From Roseiarcus sp963774195 (GTDB taxonomy: Bacteria; Pseudomonadota; Alphaproteobacteria; Rhizobiales; Beijerinckiaceae), in assembly GCA_963774195.1 (NCBI GenBank), contig CAVZDY010000004.1:496001-560000 (forward strand): a stretch of DNA of 64,000 nt, given 5' to 3'. Positions 44,702 to 53,694 of this stretch are shown piece by piece. Position numbers and translations under genes: made by a program. Within the stretch, counting starts at the first letter, position 1; each line of letters begins with the position of its first letter. A model generated the notes under the pieces. The model worked only from the letters and a program-made list of their open reading frames with translations, ran no database searches and had not been told where the DNA came from.

Positions 44702-45305
44702 ATGGCCTTTTCCGAGCTCCATCCGAAAGGCCTCGCCCCCCACGAAGAGAAGCGGCGAGCCGAATGCCCTGCTATCGGCCTCGTGTCGGAGAAGGAATTC
44801 GCGCGGGCGAAGATCGAGATCCCCGGCCTCTCTGTATACGTCGACTACAGCGACTGGCTCGACGCGCGCGAAGGCCTCCAGATGGGCCTAGCGATGGCGG
44901 GGGTCGACGTCGCCATTGCGCCGGTGGACCTCGAAGTGTTCCTGCAGTGGCGTTCTCTTACCGGCGCCGCGGCTGACGAAGAGGCGCTTGAACTCGTTCG
45001 CCTCGACGGCGCTCGCCATACACGCGCGGCCCAACGCCAATGCGTTGGCGGTGATACGCGAGGCCGACTTCGCCGCACATCGCGACGAGGTCGCCGGTCT
45101 CGCCGACCGCCTGGACTTTCAAGCTTGGATGAGGCATCGCGAGGCGACGCGGCTCGCGCGGACGACCGATCAGCTTGAGATCCCAATCCGCCTCGACGGC
45201 TTCCTCGACTGGTGCGCATGCATGGGCGAAGCGCCGACTGAAGCGGCGCTCGACCTATACGCTCAGCTAATTCTAGAGCATCTCGCAGCCGAACTTTACC
45301 ACTGA
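44702..45305 (+). pseudogene. Hypothetical gene interrupted by one frameshift
   Basis: The first part from ATG 44702 reads MAFSELHPKGLAPHEEKRRA, then FARAKIEIPGLSVYVDYSDW, LDAREGLQMGLAMAGVDVAI and LEVFLQWRSLTG up to about 44985. After one base is skipped (between about 44985 and 45015) it continues LAIHARPNANALAVIREADF, AAHRDEVAGLADRLDFQAWM, then LDGFLDWCACMGEAPTEAAL and ends at TGA 45303-45305. The two halves together give about 200 residues with even coding character. The family is not recognised. No good Shine-Dalgarno precedes the start. Confidence 0.6.
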
Positions 45306-45736
45306 GTTCCAGCCAAGCGCCGCGCGTTTCGACTTATTGCTGTCACCCGCGCTAGACTTTCAACGCTCTCAGGCGCGCCTGTAACGCCGAGGTCGAAACT
45401 CGACTCGCGCTACGGCAAGCCCGGCGACACCCTCGTCAGTTCCTGGCGCGTCCCGCGCACAACTTGCTCGCCCCCGCCTTCATCCCCGAACTCAAGCCGA
45501 TCGGGACGGCCTGCGCCGAGTTGATTGCACAGCTGCGCGCCAGTGCGCCCGAACGATCCGACACCCGCTGAAGCGCTGTCGGCCACGCCTGCCACCCTTC
45601 CAACCGTCGAGCGCTCCTCGTCAGCAGTTCGCCGCCTCCGTGATTAACCATATACAGTAAATGCGCGTTAAGGTTCTTTAAAATCGCACCGTTTTTGTTA
45701 ATCTTACCATATTGCTAATAATAACGGAGAACTGCG
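45306..45736. other. Intergenic region before the FeeM-like gene
   Basis: 431 bases without a supported gene. A plus-strand frame around 45440-45570 reads LLAPAFIPELKPIGTACAEL but has no start or known family. From about 45655 the composition turns abruptly AT-rich; TTGTTA (45695-45700) and TAATAA (45716-45721) are possible promoter elements, and GGAG at 45726-45729 serves the next gene. Confidence 0.45.
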
Positions 45737-46483
45737 ATGAATTTGGAAAATACCGAAGGAGCGTCCCGGTTCTCGGATCGTATTATCCAGTTATTGGAGC
45801 GGGTCGAGCACCGCTGCGCCAAGTCTACCGAAGAACGCGACATGGTCTTTCGGCTGCGCTACGAGGCTTATATTCGCAATGGATTAATCGAGCCGCAGGT
45901 CGAAGAGAAACTTTACGACAAGATCTACGACAATTCGTCGAACGGATGGATCACGATGACATTCATCGACGGCGAACTCGCGGGCACGACAAGAGTCCAC
46001 GTAGCTTCTAACGAGGGGCAGACCCTTCCTTCGCTCGGCGCTTTCTCAGACCTGATCATCCCTCATCTCAAAGCAAAACAGACGGTTATCGACCTAACCC
46101 GCACCGCCGCGCGCCTGGATCTTTCGAAACAATTTCCCGAGCTCCCCTATGTCGCGCTCCGCCCGGCCTTCTTGGCGGCCGAGCATTTCAACGCTGACTA
46201 TGCAATTGCGACGGCGCGCACCGAACACGCCCCATTCTTCAGACGCGTCTTCCGTTTCAGCTTGTGGTGTGAGCCGCGCGACTATCCGAACTTCACGGCC
46301 AAAGTCGCGTGCCTGGGGGCTGACTTCCGGGACGACAAGGACCGCGTGGCGTCTCGCTACCCCTTCTTCCGCTCGACCCAAGCCGAGCGCGAAGCGCTGT
46401 TCGGCCCGCTTCAAGCCACGGAGCCGCAGCAACACCCGAGGCTGGGCGCCTTTCGCGATTTCGAAGTCCGCGCCAGCGCCTGA
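45737..46483 (+). CDS. FeeM-like N-acyl amino acid synthase / autoinducer-synthase-like acyltransferase
   Basis: 248 residues with a GNAT-like fold related to acyl-homoserine-lactone synthases. The landmark is near the start: ERDMVFRLRYEAYIRNGLIE, comparable with FxLRYxVY of FeeM and LuxI-type enzymes. WITMTFIDGELAGTTRVHV follows, then TVIDLTRTAARLDLSKQFPE and ALRPAFLAAEHFNADYAIAT. The family joins long-chain acyl groups from acyl carrier protein to amino acids such as tyrosine; the actual product here is not known. A cysteine-containing C-terminus is less conserved. An AT-rich promoter region precedes it. It lies 228 bp upstream of an RND efflux pair. Confidence 0.75.
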   Translation: MNLENTEGASRFSDRIIQLLERVEHRCAKSTEERDMVFRLRYEAYIRNGLIEPQVEEKLYDKIYDNSSNGWITMTFIDGELAGTTRVHVASNEGQTLPSLGAFSDLIIPHLKAKQTVIDLTRTAARLDLSKQFPELPYVALRPAFLAAEHFNADYAIATARTEHAPFFRRVFRFSLWCEPRDYPNFTAKVACLGADFRDDKDRVASRYPFFRSTQAEREALFGPLQATEPQQHPRLGAFRDFEVRASA

Positions 46484-46710
46484 GCCAGCTAGAAGAAGAA
46501 CCGCGCGGAAATGGTCACGGCGAGCCGTTGTCCAGCCCAAACCAATCGGAACCGCGCGGCTTCACTAAGGATTGATCGAAGATTACCAAATAGCAAGTGC
46601 ACTTTCTGTAACCCCTGTGCAAGAAGCGTAACAAGCTCATGACAAGTCGACCTCGCCGCAATGCGGGGCGACAATTGAGCTGGGAGTTGCGACGCAGAGG
46701 GTCATTTTGC

Positions 46711-47940
46711 ATGAGAGCGCGTGGATACCTCGGGGTCGTTGCTGTCCTCGTCGCGGCGGGGGCTTGCTTGGCGGCTTACGAGCCTGACCGCGTCGCAACC
46801 CTGTTTCCCCCTGCATCAGACCTCGCGCACCGCCTCCATGACGCGGCGTTTCGCCAACCGGCGCAGCCCGCCCCCCAGACGCAAGCCAACGCGCAAGCCA
46901 ACGTCAATGCGGGCCCGCCGCCAGCGCTGGTTTCGGTCGCCGTCGCCAAGCGGCAGGATTATCCCGTCGACATCGAAAGCCTCGGCCAGGCGCAGGCGTT
47001 CAACACCGTGACGGTGCGCACGCGGGTCGACGGCGAGGTGCAAAAAATCGCCTTCGACGAAGGCCAGATGGTCAAGGCCGGCGACCTCATCGCCCAGATT
47101 GATCCGCGCCCCTTCCAGGCGACGCTCGATCAGGCCAAGGCGAAGCAGGCGCAGGATCAGGCGACCCTCACCAACGCCAAGCTCGACCTGCAGCGCGACG
47201 CCACCCTCGTCAAGCAGAGCTTCGCCACCCAGCAACAACTCGACACGCAGAGCTCGCTGGTCTCCCAGTTGATCGCTCAAACCGCGGCCGACGCGGCGGC
47301 GATCGACTCGGCGCAGGTGCAGCTCAACTACACCAGGATCACGGCGCCGCTCACCGGCCGCACCGGCTTCCGCCTCGTCGACCAGGGCAACATCGTCAAC
47401 GCCTCGCAGCAGACAGGCATCGTCACGATCGCGCAACTTCAACCAATCGCGGTCATTTTCACCGCCCCGCAGGACGATCTCCCCCGCATCAACGCGGCGA
47501 TGGCGCACGGCGCGCCGAAAGTGGAGGTGAGAACCTCGGACGGCGAGACCCTGCTCGCCACCGGCAAGCTGATCGTGGTCGACAATCAGGTCGACGTCGG
47601 CAGCGGGTCGATCCGCCTCAAGGCCGAATTCGAAAACACTGATAACGCGCTCTGGCCGGGCCTCGCCGTCGCGACGAGCCTCACCGTCGACGTCGACCAG
47701 AACGCACTCATCCTGCCGACCGTCGCCATCCAGCACGGGCCGCAAGGCTTGTTCGTCTATGTCGTCGACGACCAGAACCGCGCCGCGATGCGCCCGGTTA
47801 CGGTCGCGCACCAAGACATCAATTTGACCGTTATCGAGAAGGGTGTGAACGAGGGCGACAAGGTGGTCACGACCGGCGCCTATGTGCTCCAGCCCGGCTC
47901 TCGCGTCTCGATCGACGCCAACGCCAGCTCCGGGAGCTGA
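46711..47940 (+). CDS. RND efflux periplasmic adaptor (membrane fusion protein)
   Basis: 409 residues from ATG 46711; an in-frame start at 46639 is possible but adds an Arg-rich tail. The N-terminal hydrophobic segment (YLGVVAVLVAAGACLAAYEP) is an uncleaved anchor or a signal. A Gln/Ala/Pro linker is followed by the lipoyl/barrel-sandwich motif (TVRTRVDGEVQKIAFDEGQM, VKAGDLIAQIDPRPFQATLD), an alpha-hairpin (KAKQAQDQATLTNAKLDLQR) and beta-barrel domains. It resembles MdtA. The gene is 3 nt before the RND pump gene. No outer-membrane channel is encoded nearby, so a shared TolC-like protein is expected. Confidence 0.93.
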   Translation: MRARGYLGVVAVLVAAGACLAAYEPDRVATLFPPASDLAHRLHDAAFRQPAQPAPQTQANAQANVNAGPPPALVSVAVAKRQDYPVDIESLGQAQAFNTVTVRTRVDGEVQKIAFDEGQMVKAGDLIAQIDPRPFQATLDQAKAKQAQDQATLTNAKLDLQRDATLVKQSFATQQQLDTQSSLVSQLIAQTAADAAAIDSAQVQLNYTRITAPLTGRTGFRLVDQGNIVNASQQTGIVTIAQLQPIAVIFTAPQDDLPRINAAMAHGAPKVEVRTSDGETLLATGKLIVVDNQVDVGSGSIRLKAEFENTDNALWPGLAVATSLTVDVDQNALILPTVAIQHGPQGLFVYVVDDQNRAAMRPVTVAHQDINLTVIEKGVNEGDKVVTTGAYVLQPGSRVSIDANASSGS

Positions 47941-47943
47941 GCG

Positions 47944-50900
47944 ATGAGCGGCGGCATCTCCACACCCTTCATCAAATTTCCGGTCGCCACGACGCTGGTC
48001 ATGGTGGCGATTCTGCTGGCCGGCGCGGTCGCCTATCCGCTGCTGCCGGTCGCCCCGCTGCCGCAGATCGACTTTCCCACCATTGCGGTGAGCGCCCAGC
48101 TTCCCGGCGCCTCTCCCGAAACGATGGCCTCGTCGGTGGCGCAACCGCTCGAGCGGCAGATCGCGCAGATCCCCGGCGTCTCGCAGATGACGTCGAGCAG
48201 TTTGCTGGGCGCGACCGCCATCAGCGTGCAGTTCGATCTCGACCGCAACATCGACGGCGCCGCCAACGACATCCAGGCCGCGATCAATGCGGCCTCGGGA
48301 CAATTGCCGAAGAACCTGCCGAGCCCGCCGACCTATCGCAAGGTCAATCCGTCCGACGCGCCAATTCTGATCCTTTCTGTTCAATCCGACGTCGAGCCGA
48401 TCATCGACGTCGACGACATCGCCGAGAACATTCTCGCCCAGCAGATCAGCCAGATCAGCGGCGTCTCGCTGGTCCGCGTCGGCGGACAGCAGACGCCGGC
48501 GGTTCGCATCCAGATCGACCCGGCCAAGCTCGTCGAAAAGAACTTGCAGCTCGAGGACGTGCGCACGCAGATCGGCATCGCCACCACCGACAGTCCGAAA
48601 GGATCGGTGCAGGGCGTCAAGCAGTCGTTCACGATCTACGACAACGATCAGCTCACCAAAGCCAACGAGTGGAACAACGTCATCGTCGCCTATCGCAACG
48701 GCGCGCCGGTGCGCGTGCGCGATATCGGCACGGCGGTGGCGGGCCCTACCGACGACACCCAGGCGGCCTGGGGTAATGGCAAGCGCGACGTCTTCCTCGT
48801 CATCTTCAAGCAGCCGGGCGTCAACGTCATCAAGACGGTCGAGAAGATCAAACAGGAGATGGTGCATCTGGAGGCGGCGATCCCCTCCAACGTCCACGTC
48901 ACCGTCCTCTCCGACCGTACGACGACGATCCGCGCGGCGGTCAGCGACGTCCAGTTTACGCTGATGCTGACCATCGCGCTGGTCGTGATGGTGATCTTCA
49001 TCTTCCTGCGCAGCGTTTGGGCGACGATCATACCGAGCATCACGGTGCCGCTGGCGCTGCTCGGCGCGTGCGGCCTGATGTGGGGAATGGGCTACAGTCT
49101 CGACAATCTCTCGCTGATGGCGCTTACGATCGCCGTCGGCTTCGTCGTCGACGACGCGATCGTGATGCTCGAAAACATCACGCGCCACATCGAAGAAGGC
49201 ATGAAGCCGTACCAGGCGGCGCTTAAGGGCGCGGGGGAAATCGGCTTCACCATCATCTCGATTTCGCTGTCGCTGATCGCCGTTCTGATCCCGCTGCTGC
49301 TGATGAGCGGCATCATCGGGCGCCTGTTCCGCGAGTTCGCGGTCACCCTGGCGATGACCATCGTCGTCTCCGCCTTCGTCTCGTTGACGCTGACGCCGAT
49401 GATGGCCTCGCGCTTCCTGAAGGAGCACGGCGCCCAGAAGCACGGCCGGCTCTATATGCTCAGCGAACGGGGCTTCGACGCGCTCGCCGAGGGCTACCGG
49501 ATCGGGCTCGACTTCGTGCTGCGCCACCGGTTTGCGACGCTGCTGGTCTTCATCGGCACCGTCTGCCTCACCGGCTATCTCTTCGTCATCATTCCCAAGG
49601 GCTTCTTCCCGCAGCAGGACACCGGCATGGTGTACGGCACGTCCGAGGCCTCGCAGGATATCTCGTTCGCCGAAATGATGAAGAAGCAGCAAGAGCTCGG
49701 CGCGGTGGTGCAAGCCGATCCTGATGTCGCCACGGTGGCGATGGCGCTCGGCGCCGGCGTCGGCAGCGCCTCGCAAAACAGCGGCCGCATGTTCATCATG
49801 CTCAAGCCGCGCGACGACCGCAAGGCCGACGCCTTCCAGATCATCGCCCGGTTGCGCTCCAAGCTCGCCAAAGTCGAGGGCGCCCGGCTCTACCTCCAGG
49901 TCGCGCAGGACGTGACCGTGGGCGCGCGCTCTTCGCGCACGCAATTCCAATATACGATCCAGGACGCGAATCTCGACGAGCTCAACACTTGGGCTCCCAG
50001 GATTCTCGACAAGCTGAAGAGCCTGCCGGAATTGCGCGACGTCGCGACCGACCAGCAGACGGCGGGCACTACGCTGACCCTCAAGATCGACCGCGACATG
50101 GCCTCGCGCTTCGGCATCCAGCCGCAGTTGATCGACGACACGCTGTACGACGCCTTCGGCCAGCGCCAGGTCGCTCAGTATTTCACGCAGATCAACACCT
50201 ACGATGTGATCGAAGAGATTCTGCCCTCGCTGCAGGCCGATCCGGCGACGCTGGCGAAACTCTACATCCGTTCGCCCACGACTGGACAGATGACGCCGTT
50301 GAGCGCTTTCGCGAAATGGACCACCAATCCGACCGCGTCGCTCTCGATCAGCCATCAGGGCCAGTTCCCCGCGGTCACGATCAGCTTCAATCTCGCGCAG
50401 GGGATCGCATTGGGCCAGGCGACCACGGCAATCCAGCAGGCCGAGCGGGATTTGCGCCTACCCGCAGCGTTGACGACGACCTTCCAGGGCAATGCTCAAG
50501 CGTTCCAGGATTCGCTGTCGACCGTGCCGCTGCTGATCCTGGCGGCGCTCATCACCGTCTATCTGATCCTCGGCGTGCTCTACGAGAGCTTCATCCATCC
50601 GCTGACGATTTTCTCGACCCTGCCCTCCGCCGGCATCGGCGCGCTCGGCACGTTGATGATGTTCGGCTACGAATTCAGCCTGATCGCCCTGATCGGCCTG
50701 ATCCTGCTGATCGGCATCGTCAAGAAGAACGGCATCATGATGGTCGACTTCGCCATCGCCGTCGAACGCGACGAGCATCTGACGACCGAGGAATCGATCC
50801 GCAAGGCGGCGCTGATGCGCTTCCGCCCGATCATGATGACGACCATGGCGGCGATGCTCGGCGGCGTGCCGCTGATGCTCGGCCAGGGAACCGGCGCGGA

Positions 50901-51111
50901 GTTGCGCCAGCCGCTCGGCTACGCGATGGTCGGCGGCTTGATCGTCAGCCAGGCGCTGACCTTGTTTACGACGCCGGTCATTTATCTCTACCTCGACCGC
51001 CTCCAGCAATGGCTCTCCGGCGCGCGCAAGCCCGCCCGCGCGCACGCGCCGAAGGAGACGCACAGCGCCATTCCCCAACTCCAGGACGCTCACCCGAGCG
51101 CTGCGGAATAG
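47944..51111 (+). CDS. RND multidrug efflux transporter (MdtB/MdtC-like, HAE1 type)
   Basis: 1055 residues with the twelve-helix, duplicated RND layout. The N-terminus FIKFPVATTLVMVAILLAGA is the first helix; two large periplasmic loops follow. The proton-relay Asp pair is in AVGFVVDDAIVMLENITRHI (helix 4), with the partner Lys in the GLILLIGIVKKNGIMMVDFA region. The PxxxGxxLMLGQGTGAELRQPLG motif of HAE1 pumps is kept. It forms a tripartite pump with the adaptor in the preceding gene. The substrate is not predictable; the acyl amino acid synthase upstream is one possible clue. Confidence 0.95.
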   Translation: MSGGISTPFIKFPVATTLVMVAILLAGAVAYPLLPVAPLPQIDFPTIAVSAQLPGASPETMASSVAQPLERQIAQIPGVSQMTSSSLLGATAISVQFDLDRNIDGAANDIQAAINAASGQLPKNLPSPPTYRKVNPSDAPILILSVQSDVEPIIDVDDIAENILAQQISQISGVSLVRVGGQQTPAVRIQIDPAKLVEKNLQLEDVRTQIGIATTDSPKGSVQGVKQSFTIYDNDQLTKANEWNNVIVAYRNGAPVRVRDIGTAVAGPTDDTQAAWGNGKRDVFLVIFKQPGVNVIKTVEKIKQEMVHLEAAIPSNVHVTVLSDRTTTIRAAVSDVQFTLMLTIALVVMVIFIFLRSVWATIIPSITVPLALLGACGLMWGMGYSLDNLSLMALTIAVGFVVDDAIVMLENITRHIEEGMKPYQAALKGAGEIGFTIISISLSLIAVLIPLLLMSGIIGRLFREFAVTLAMTIVVSAFVSLTLTPMMASRFLKEHGAQKHGRLYMLSERGFDALAEGYRIGLDFVLRHRFATLLVFIGTVCLTGYLFVIIPKGFFPQQDTGMVYGTSEASQDISFAEMMKKQQELGAVVQADPDVATVAMALGAGVGSASQNSGRMFIMLKPRDDRKADAFQIIARLRSKLAKVEGARLYLQVAQDVTVGARSSRTQFQYTIQDANLDELNTWAPRILDKLKSLPELRDVATDQQTAGTTLTLKIDRDMASRFGIQPQLIDDTLYDAFGQRQVAQYFTQINTYDVIEEILPSLQADPATLAKLYIRSPTTGQMTPLSAFAKWTTNPTASLSISHQGQFPAVTISFNLAQGIALGQATTAIQQAERDLRLPAALTTTFQGNAQAFQDSLSTVPLLILAALITVYLILGVLYESFIHPLTIFSTLPSAGIGALGTLMMFGYEFSLIALIGLILLIGIVKKNGIMMVDFAIAVERDEHLTTEESIRKAALMRFRPIMMTTMAAMLGGVPLMLGQGTGAELRQPLGYAMVGGLIVSQALTLFTTPVIYLYLDRLQQWLSGARKPARAHAPKETHSAIPQLQDAHPSAAE

Positions 51112-51120
51112 GTTCGATCG

Positions 51121-52036
51121 TTACGGCCAGGCGGCGAAGGACGTCGTCTGCTGCGGCGGCGCAATCCGCGCCGCCTTGCGATAGGCGCCGGGCGACATCC
51201 CCGCGCGGCGGCGAAAGAAGCGGCTGAAATAGGCGGGATCGCGAAAGCCGAGGCTGTAGGCGATCTGCTCGATCGTCTGCGCCGTCTCGCGCAAGCGCGT
51301 GCCCGCCTCGACGTGCAGCCGTTCGTGCACCAATTGCTGCGGCGCACGGCCGTACGCCTTGACGCAGGCCTCGTGCAAATGCGCACGCGTGACGCCGAGC
51401 ATGCGCGCGAAATCGCCGAGGCCGAGATTGTCGCGATAGTGCAGTTCGACCAACTGGCGGAACCGCTGCGCCGTCGGCGCGCCGGCGCTGAACGCGTCGG
51501 CGCCGCGCGCGCCGCCGCAACCGCGCCAGAGATGCATCAGAACGAGGCCGAGATAGAGGCCGGTCATTGCGGGGGAGCCGGGCCCGGGATCGCTCGAACT
51601 CGCGAGCCAGCGCGCCGAACAGCGCGTCGATTTCCGTAACCCGCTCTGCTGCCCATGCGGCAGGCGCGAGCAGCGCGCCCTCGAGCAGCGGGCGCAGCTG
51701 CGCCGCCAGCGCATTGTCGCCGATCGTGCGCCACACCATCTCTTCGGTCGCTACGATGGACGCCCCTTCCCCGCCCGCCTCGAGGCGAAAGACGCCGGCG
51801 GCGGCGAAAGGAAGCCAAAGCACCTGCGGCGCGACGACTTCGAGCCCTGCTTCGCCGGCGGCGGCAAAGACCGCGCGCCCGCGCTTGACGAAGAAGGCGC
51901 GAAAACAGCGCGCCCCGTCGAGCGCGACCGTCGACCAGGTGCGGTCGGCGAGCGCGGCTTCGATCCGGGTCGCCACCAGCGCGGCGCGATGCGGGTTCGC
52001 CTCGATCCTCGGCGGTTGTCGACTTGGGTTCGCCAT
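51121..52036 (-). pseudogene. AraC-family regulator with a frameshift
   Basis: From ATG 52036 the N-terminal AraC-type cupin domain reads in frame to LFGALAREFER. Near 51577 the frame must move by +1 to continue as DPGPGSPAMTGLYLGLVLMH and into a complete AraC helix-turn-helix: HYRDNLGLGDFARMLGVTRA, HLHEACVKAYGRAPQQLVHE, and IAYSLGFRDPAYFSRFFRRR, ending at TAA 51121-51123. The whole gene would encode about 304 residues. Both halves look well conserved, so the lesion is recent or an assembly error. It is divergent from the aldehyde dehydrogenase operon and would be its natural regulator. Confidence 0.8.
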
Positions 52037-52174
52037 CTGCCCTCGCCTAATAAAAGTACCGGACAAATCGACAATCGTCCATTGAAGGGGCGCAAGCGAC
52101 GGCGCTTATTAGACGGGCGCTGATGCGCAAATAACAAGCAACCGAGTTGGCGACGCGCCAAAGGGAGGCGACTC

Positions 52175-53626
52175 TTGACCGACGTAGCGCTCCTCGTGCG
52201 CGACCGGGACGTGCCCGCCTCCAACGGCCTCGTGTTCGAACGTCTCAACCCGATCACCGGCGACGTCGCCGCGCGCGCCGCCGCAGCCAGCGTCGAGGAC
52301 GCCAACGCCGCTGCAGCCGCCGCAGCAGCAGCCTTCCCCGCTTGGTCGAGCCTCGGGCCGAACGAGCGTCGCGCACGCCTCTCCGCCGCCGCCGACGCGA
52401 TCGAGGCGCGCGCCGGCGACTTCATCGCCGCAATGGCTGAGGAGACCGGCGCCACGGAGGCCTGGAGCCGTTTCAACGTGTCGCTCGGCGCGGCGATGCT
52501 GCGCGAAGCCGCCGCGCTGACGACCCACATCACCGGCCAGATTATCCCCTCCGACAAGTCAGGCATGACGGCGATGGCGCTGCGCCAGCCGGTCGGCGTC
52601 GTGCTCGGCCTCGCGCCGTGGAACGCGCCGGTCATCCTCGGCGTTCGCGCCCTTGCCGCGCCGCTCGCCTGCGGCAACACCGTCGTGCTCAAAGGCTCGG
52701 AGATCTGCCCTCGCACCCATCGGCTGATCGGCGAAGCGTTTCGCGACGCCGCGCTCGGCGAAGGCGTCGTCAACGTCGTGAGCAACGCCCCGGCCGACGC
52801 TCCGCGGATCGTCGAGGCGCTGATCGCTCATCCGACCGTGCGACGCGTCAATTTCACCGGCTCGACCCGCGCCGGCAGGCAGGTCGCCGAGCTTGCCGCG
52901 CGCTATCTCAAGCCCGCTCTGCTCGAGCTCGGCGGCAAGGCGCCGCTCATCGTGCTCGACGACGCCGACATCGACGAGGCCGTCGCGGCAGCCGCCTTCG
53001 GCGCCTTCATGAACCAAGGCCAGATCTGTATGTCGACCGAGCGCCTGATCGTCGACGCGGGGATCGCCGACGAATTCGCCGCCAAGCTCGCCGCCAAGGC
53101 GGCGACGCTGCTGGCCGGCGATCCGCGCAAGGCCAAGACGCCGCTTGGCTCGGTAATCGGCTTCGAGGCGGTCGAGCGCATCAACGCTTTGGTGCGCGAC
53201 GCGGTCGCCAAGGGGGCGCGCGTCCTTGCCGGGGGCGCGGCCAGCGGCGTCCTGATGGACGCCGTGGTGCTCGACCATGTCACGCCGGCGATGCGCATTT
53301 ATCGCGAAGAGTCATTCGGGCCGGTCGCCGCCATCATTCGCGTCGGTGACGTCGAAGAGGCGGTGCGTGTCGCCAACGACAGCGAGTACGGCCTGTCCTC
53401 GGCGGTGTACGGGCGCGACCTCAACCGCGCGCTCGCCGTCGCGCGGCGCATCGAATCCGGCATCTGCCACATCAACGGCCCGACCGTGCACGACGAAGCG
53501 CAGATGCCGTTCGGCGGCCTCAAGGCGTCGGGCTACGGCCGCTTCGGCGGCGCCGCGGCCATCCACGAATTCACCGAGCTCAGGTGGATCACCATCAGCA
53601 CAGGCAAGGGCCGCTATCCGATTTGA
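52175..53626 (+). CDS. Aromatic-type aldehyde dehydrogenase (vanillin/benzaldehyde dehydrogenase-like), copy 1
   Basis: 483 residues from TTG 52175, set by GGGAGG 7-8 nt upstream. NAD(P)-dependent oxidation of an aldehyde to the acid. Motifs: PWNAPVILGVRALAAPLACG (cofactor site), VNFTGSTRAGRQVAE, the general-base Glu in LLELGGKAPLIVLDDADID, and the nucleophile Cys in NQGQICMSTERLIV. The C-terminal GRFGGAAAIHEFTELRWITI is like vanillin/salicylaldehyde dehydrogenases. It is closely similar to the enzyme at 59375-60817 at the other end of the cluster. It is the first gene of the ABC-transporter operon. Confidence 0.92.
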   Translation: MTDVALLVRDRDVPASNGLVFERLNPITGDVAARAAAASVEDANAAAAAAAAAFPAWSSLGPNERRARLSAAADAIEARAGDFIAAMAEETGATEAWSRFNVSLGAAMLREAAALTTHITGQIIPSDKSGMTAMALRQPVGVVLGLAPWNAPVILGVRALAAPLACGNTVVLKGSEICPRTHRLIGEAFRDAALGEGVVNVVSNAPADAPRIVEALIAHPTVRRVNFTGSTRAGRQVAELAARYLKPALLELGGKAPLIVLDDADIDEAVAAAAFGAFMNQGQICMSTERLIVDAGIADEFAAKLAAKAATLLAGDPRKAKTPLGSVIGFEAVERINALVRDAVAKGARVLAGGAASGVLMDAVVLDHVTPAMRIYREESFGPVAAIIRVGDVEEAVRVANDSEYGLSSAVYGRDLNRALAVARRIESGICHINGPTVHDEAQMPFGGLKASGYGRFGGAAAIHEFTELRWITISTGKGRYPI

Positions 53627-53694
53627 ACCGCGCGACAGCGCGATCAGCAAAGCCGGCGGCAAGCCAAGCCGGCGTCGACAGGGAGGTAAGCGCA

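Noticed and set aside
46816..50355. 1179-codon open frame antisense to the RND adaptor and pump
   Set aside because: It spans two genes of a classic operon and is low-complexity Arg/Asp/His-rich.
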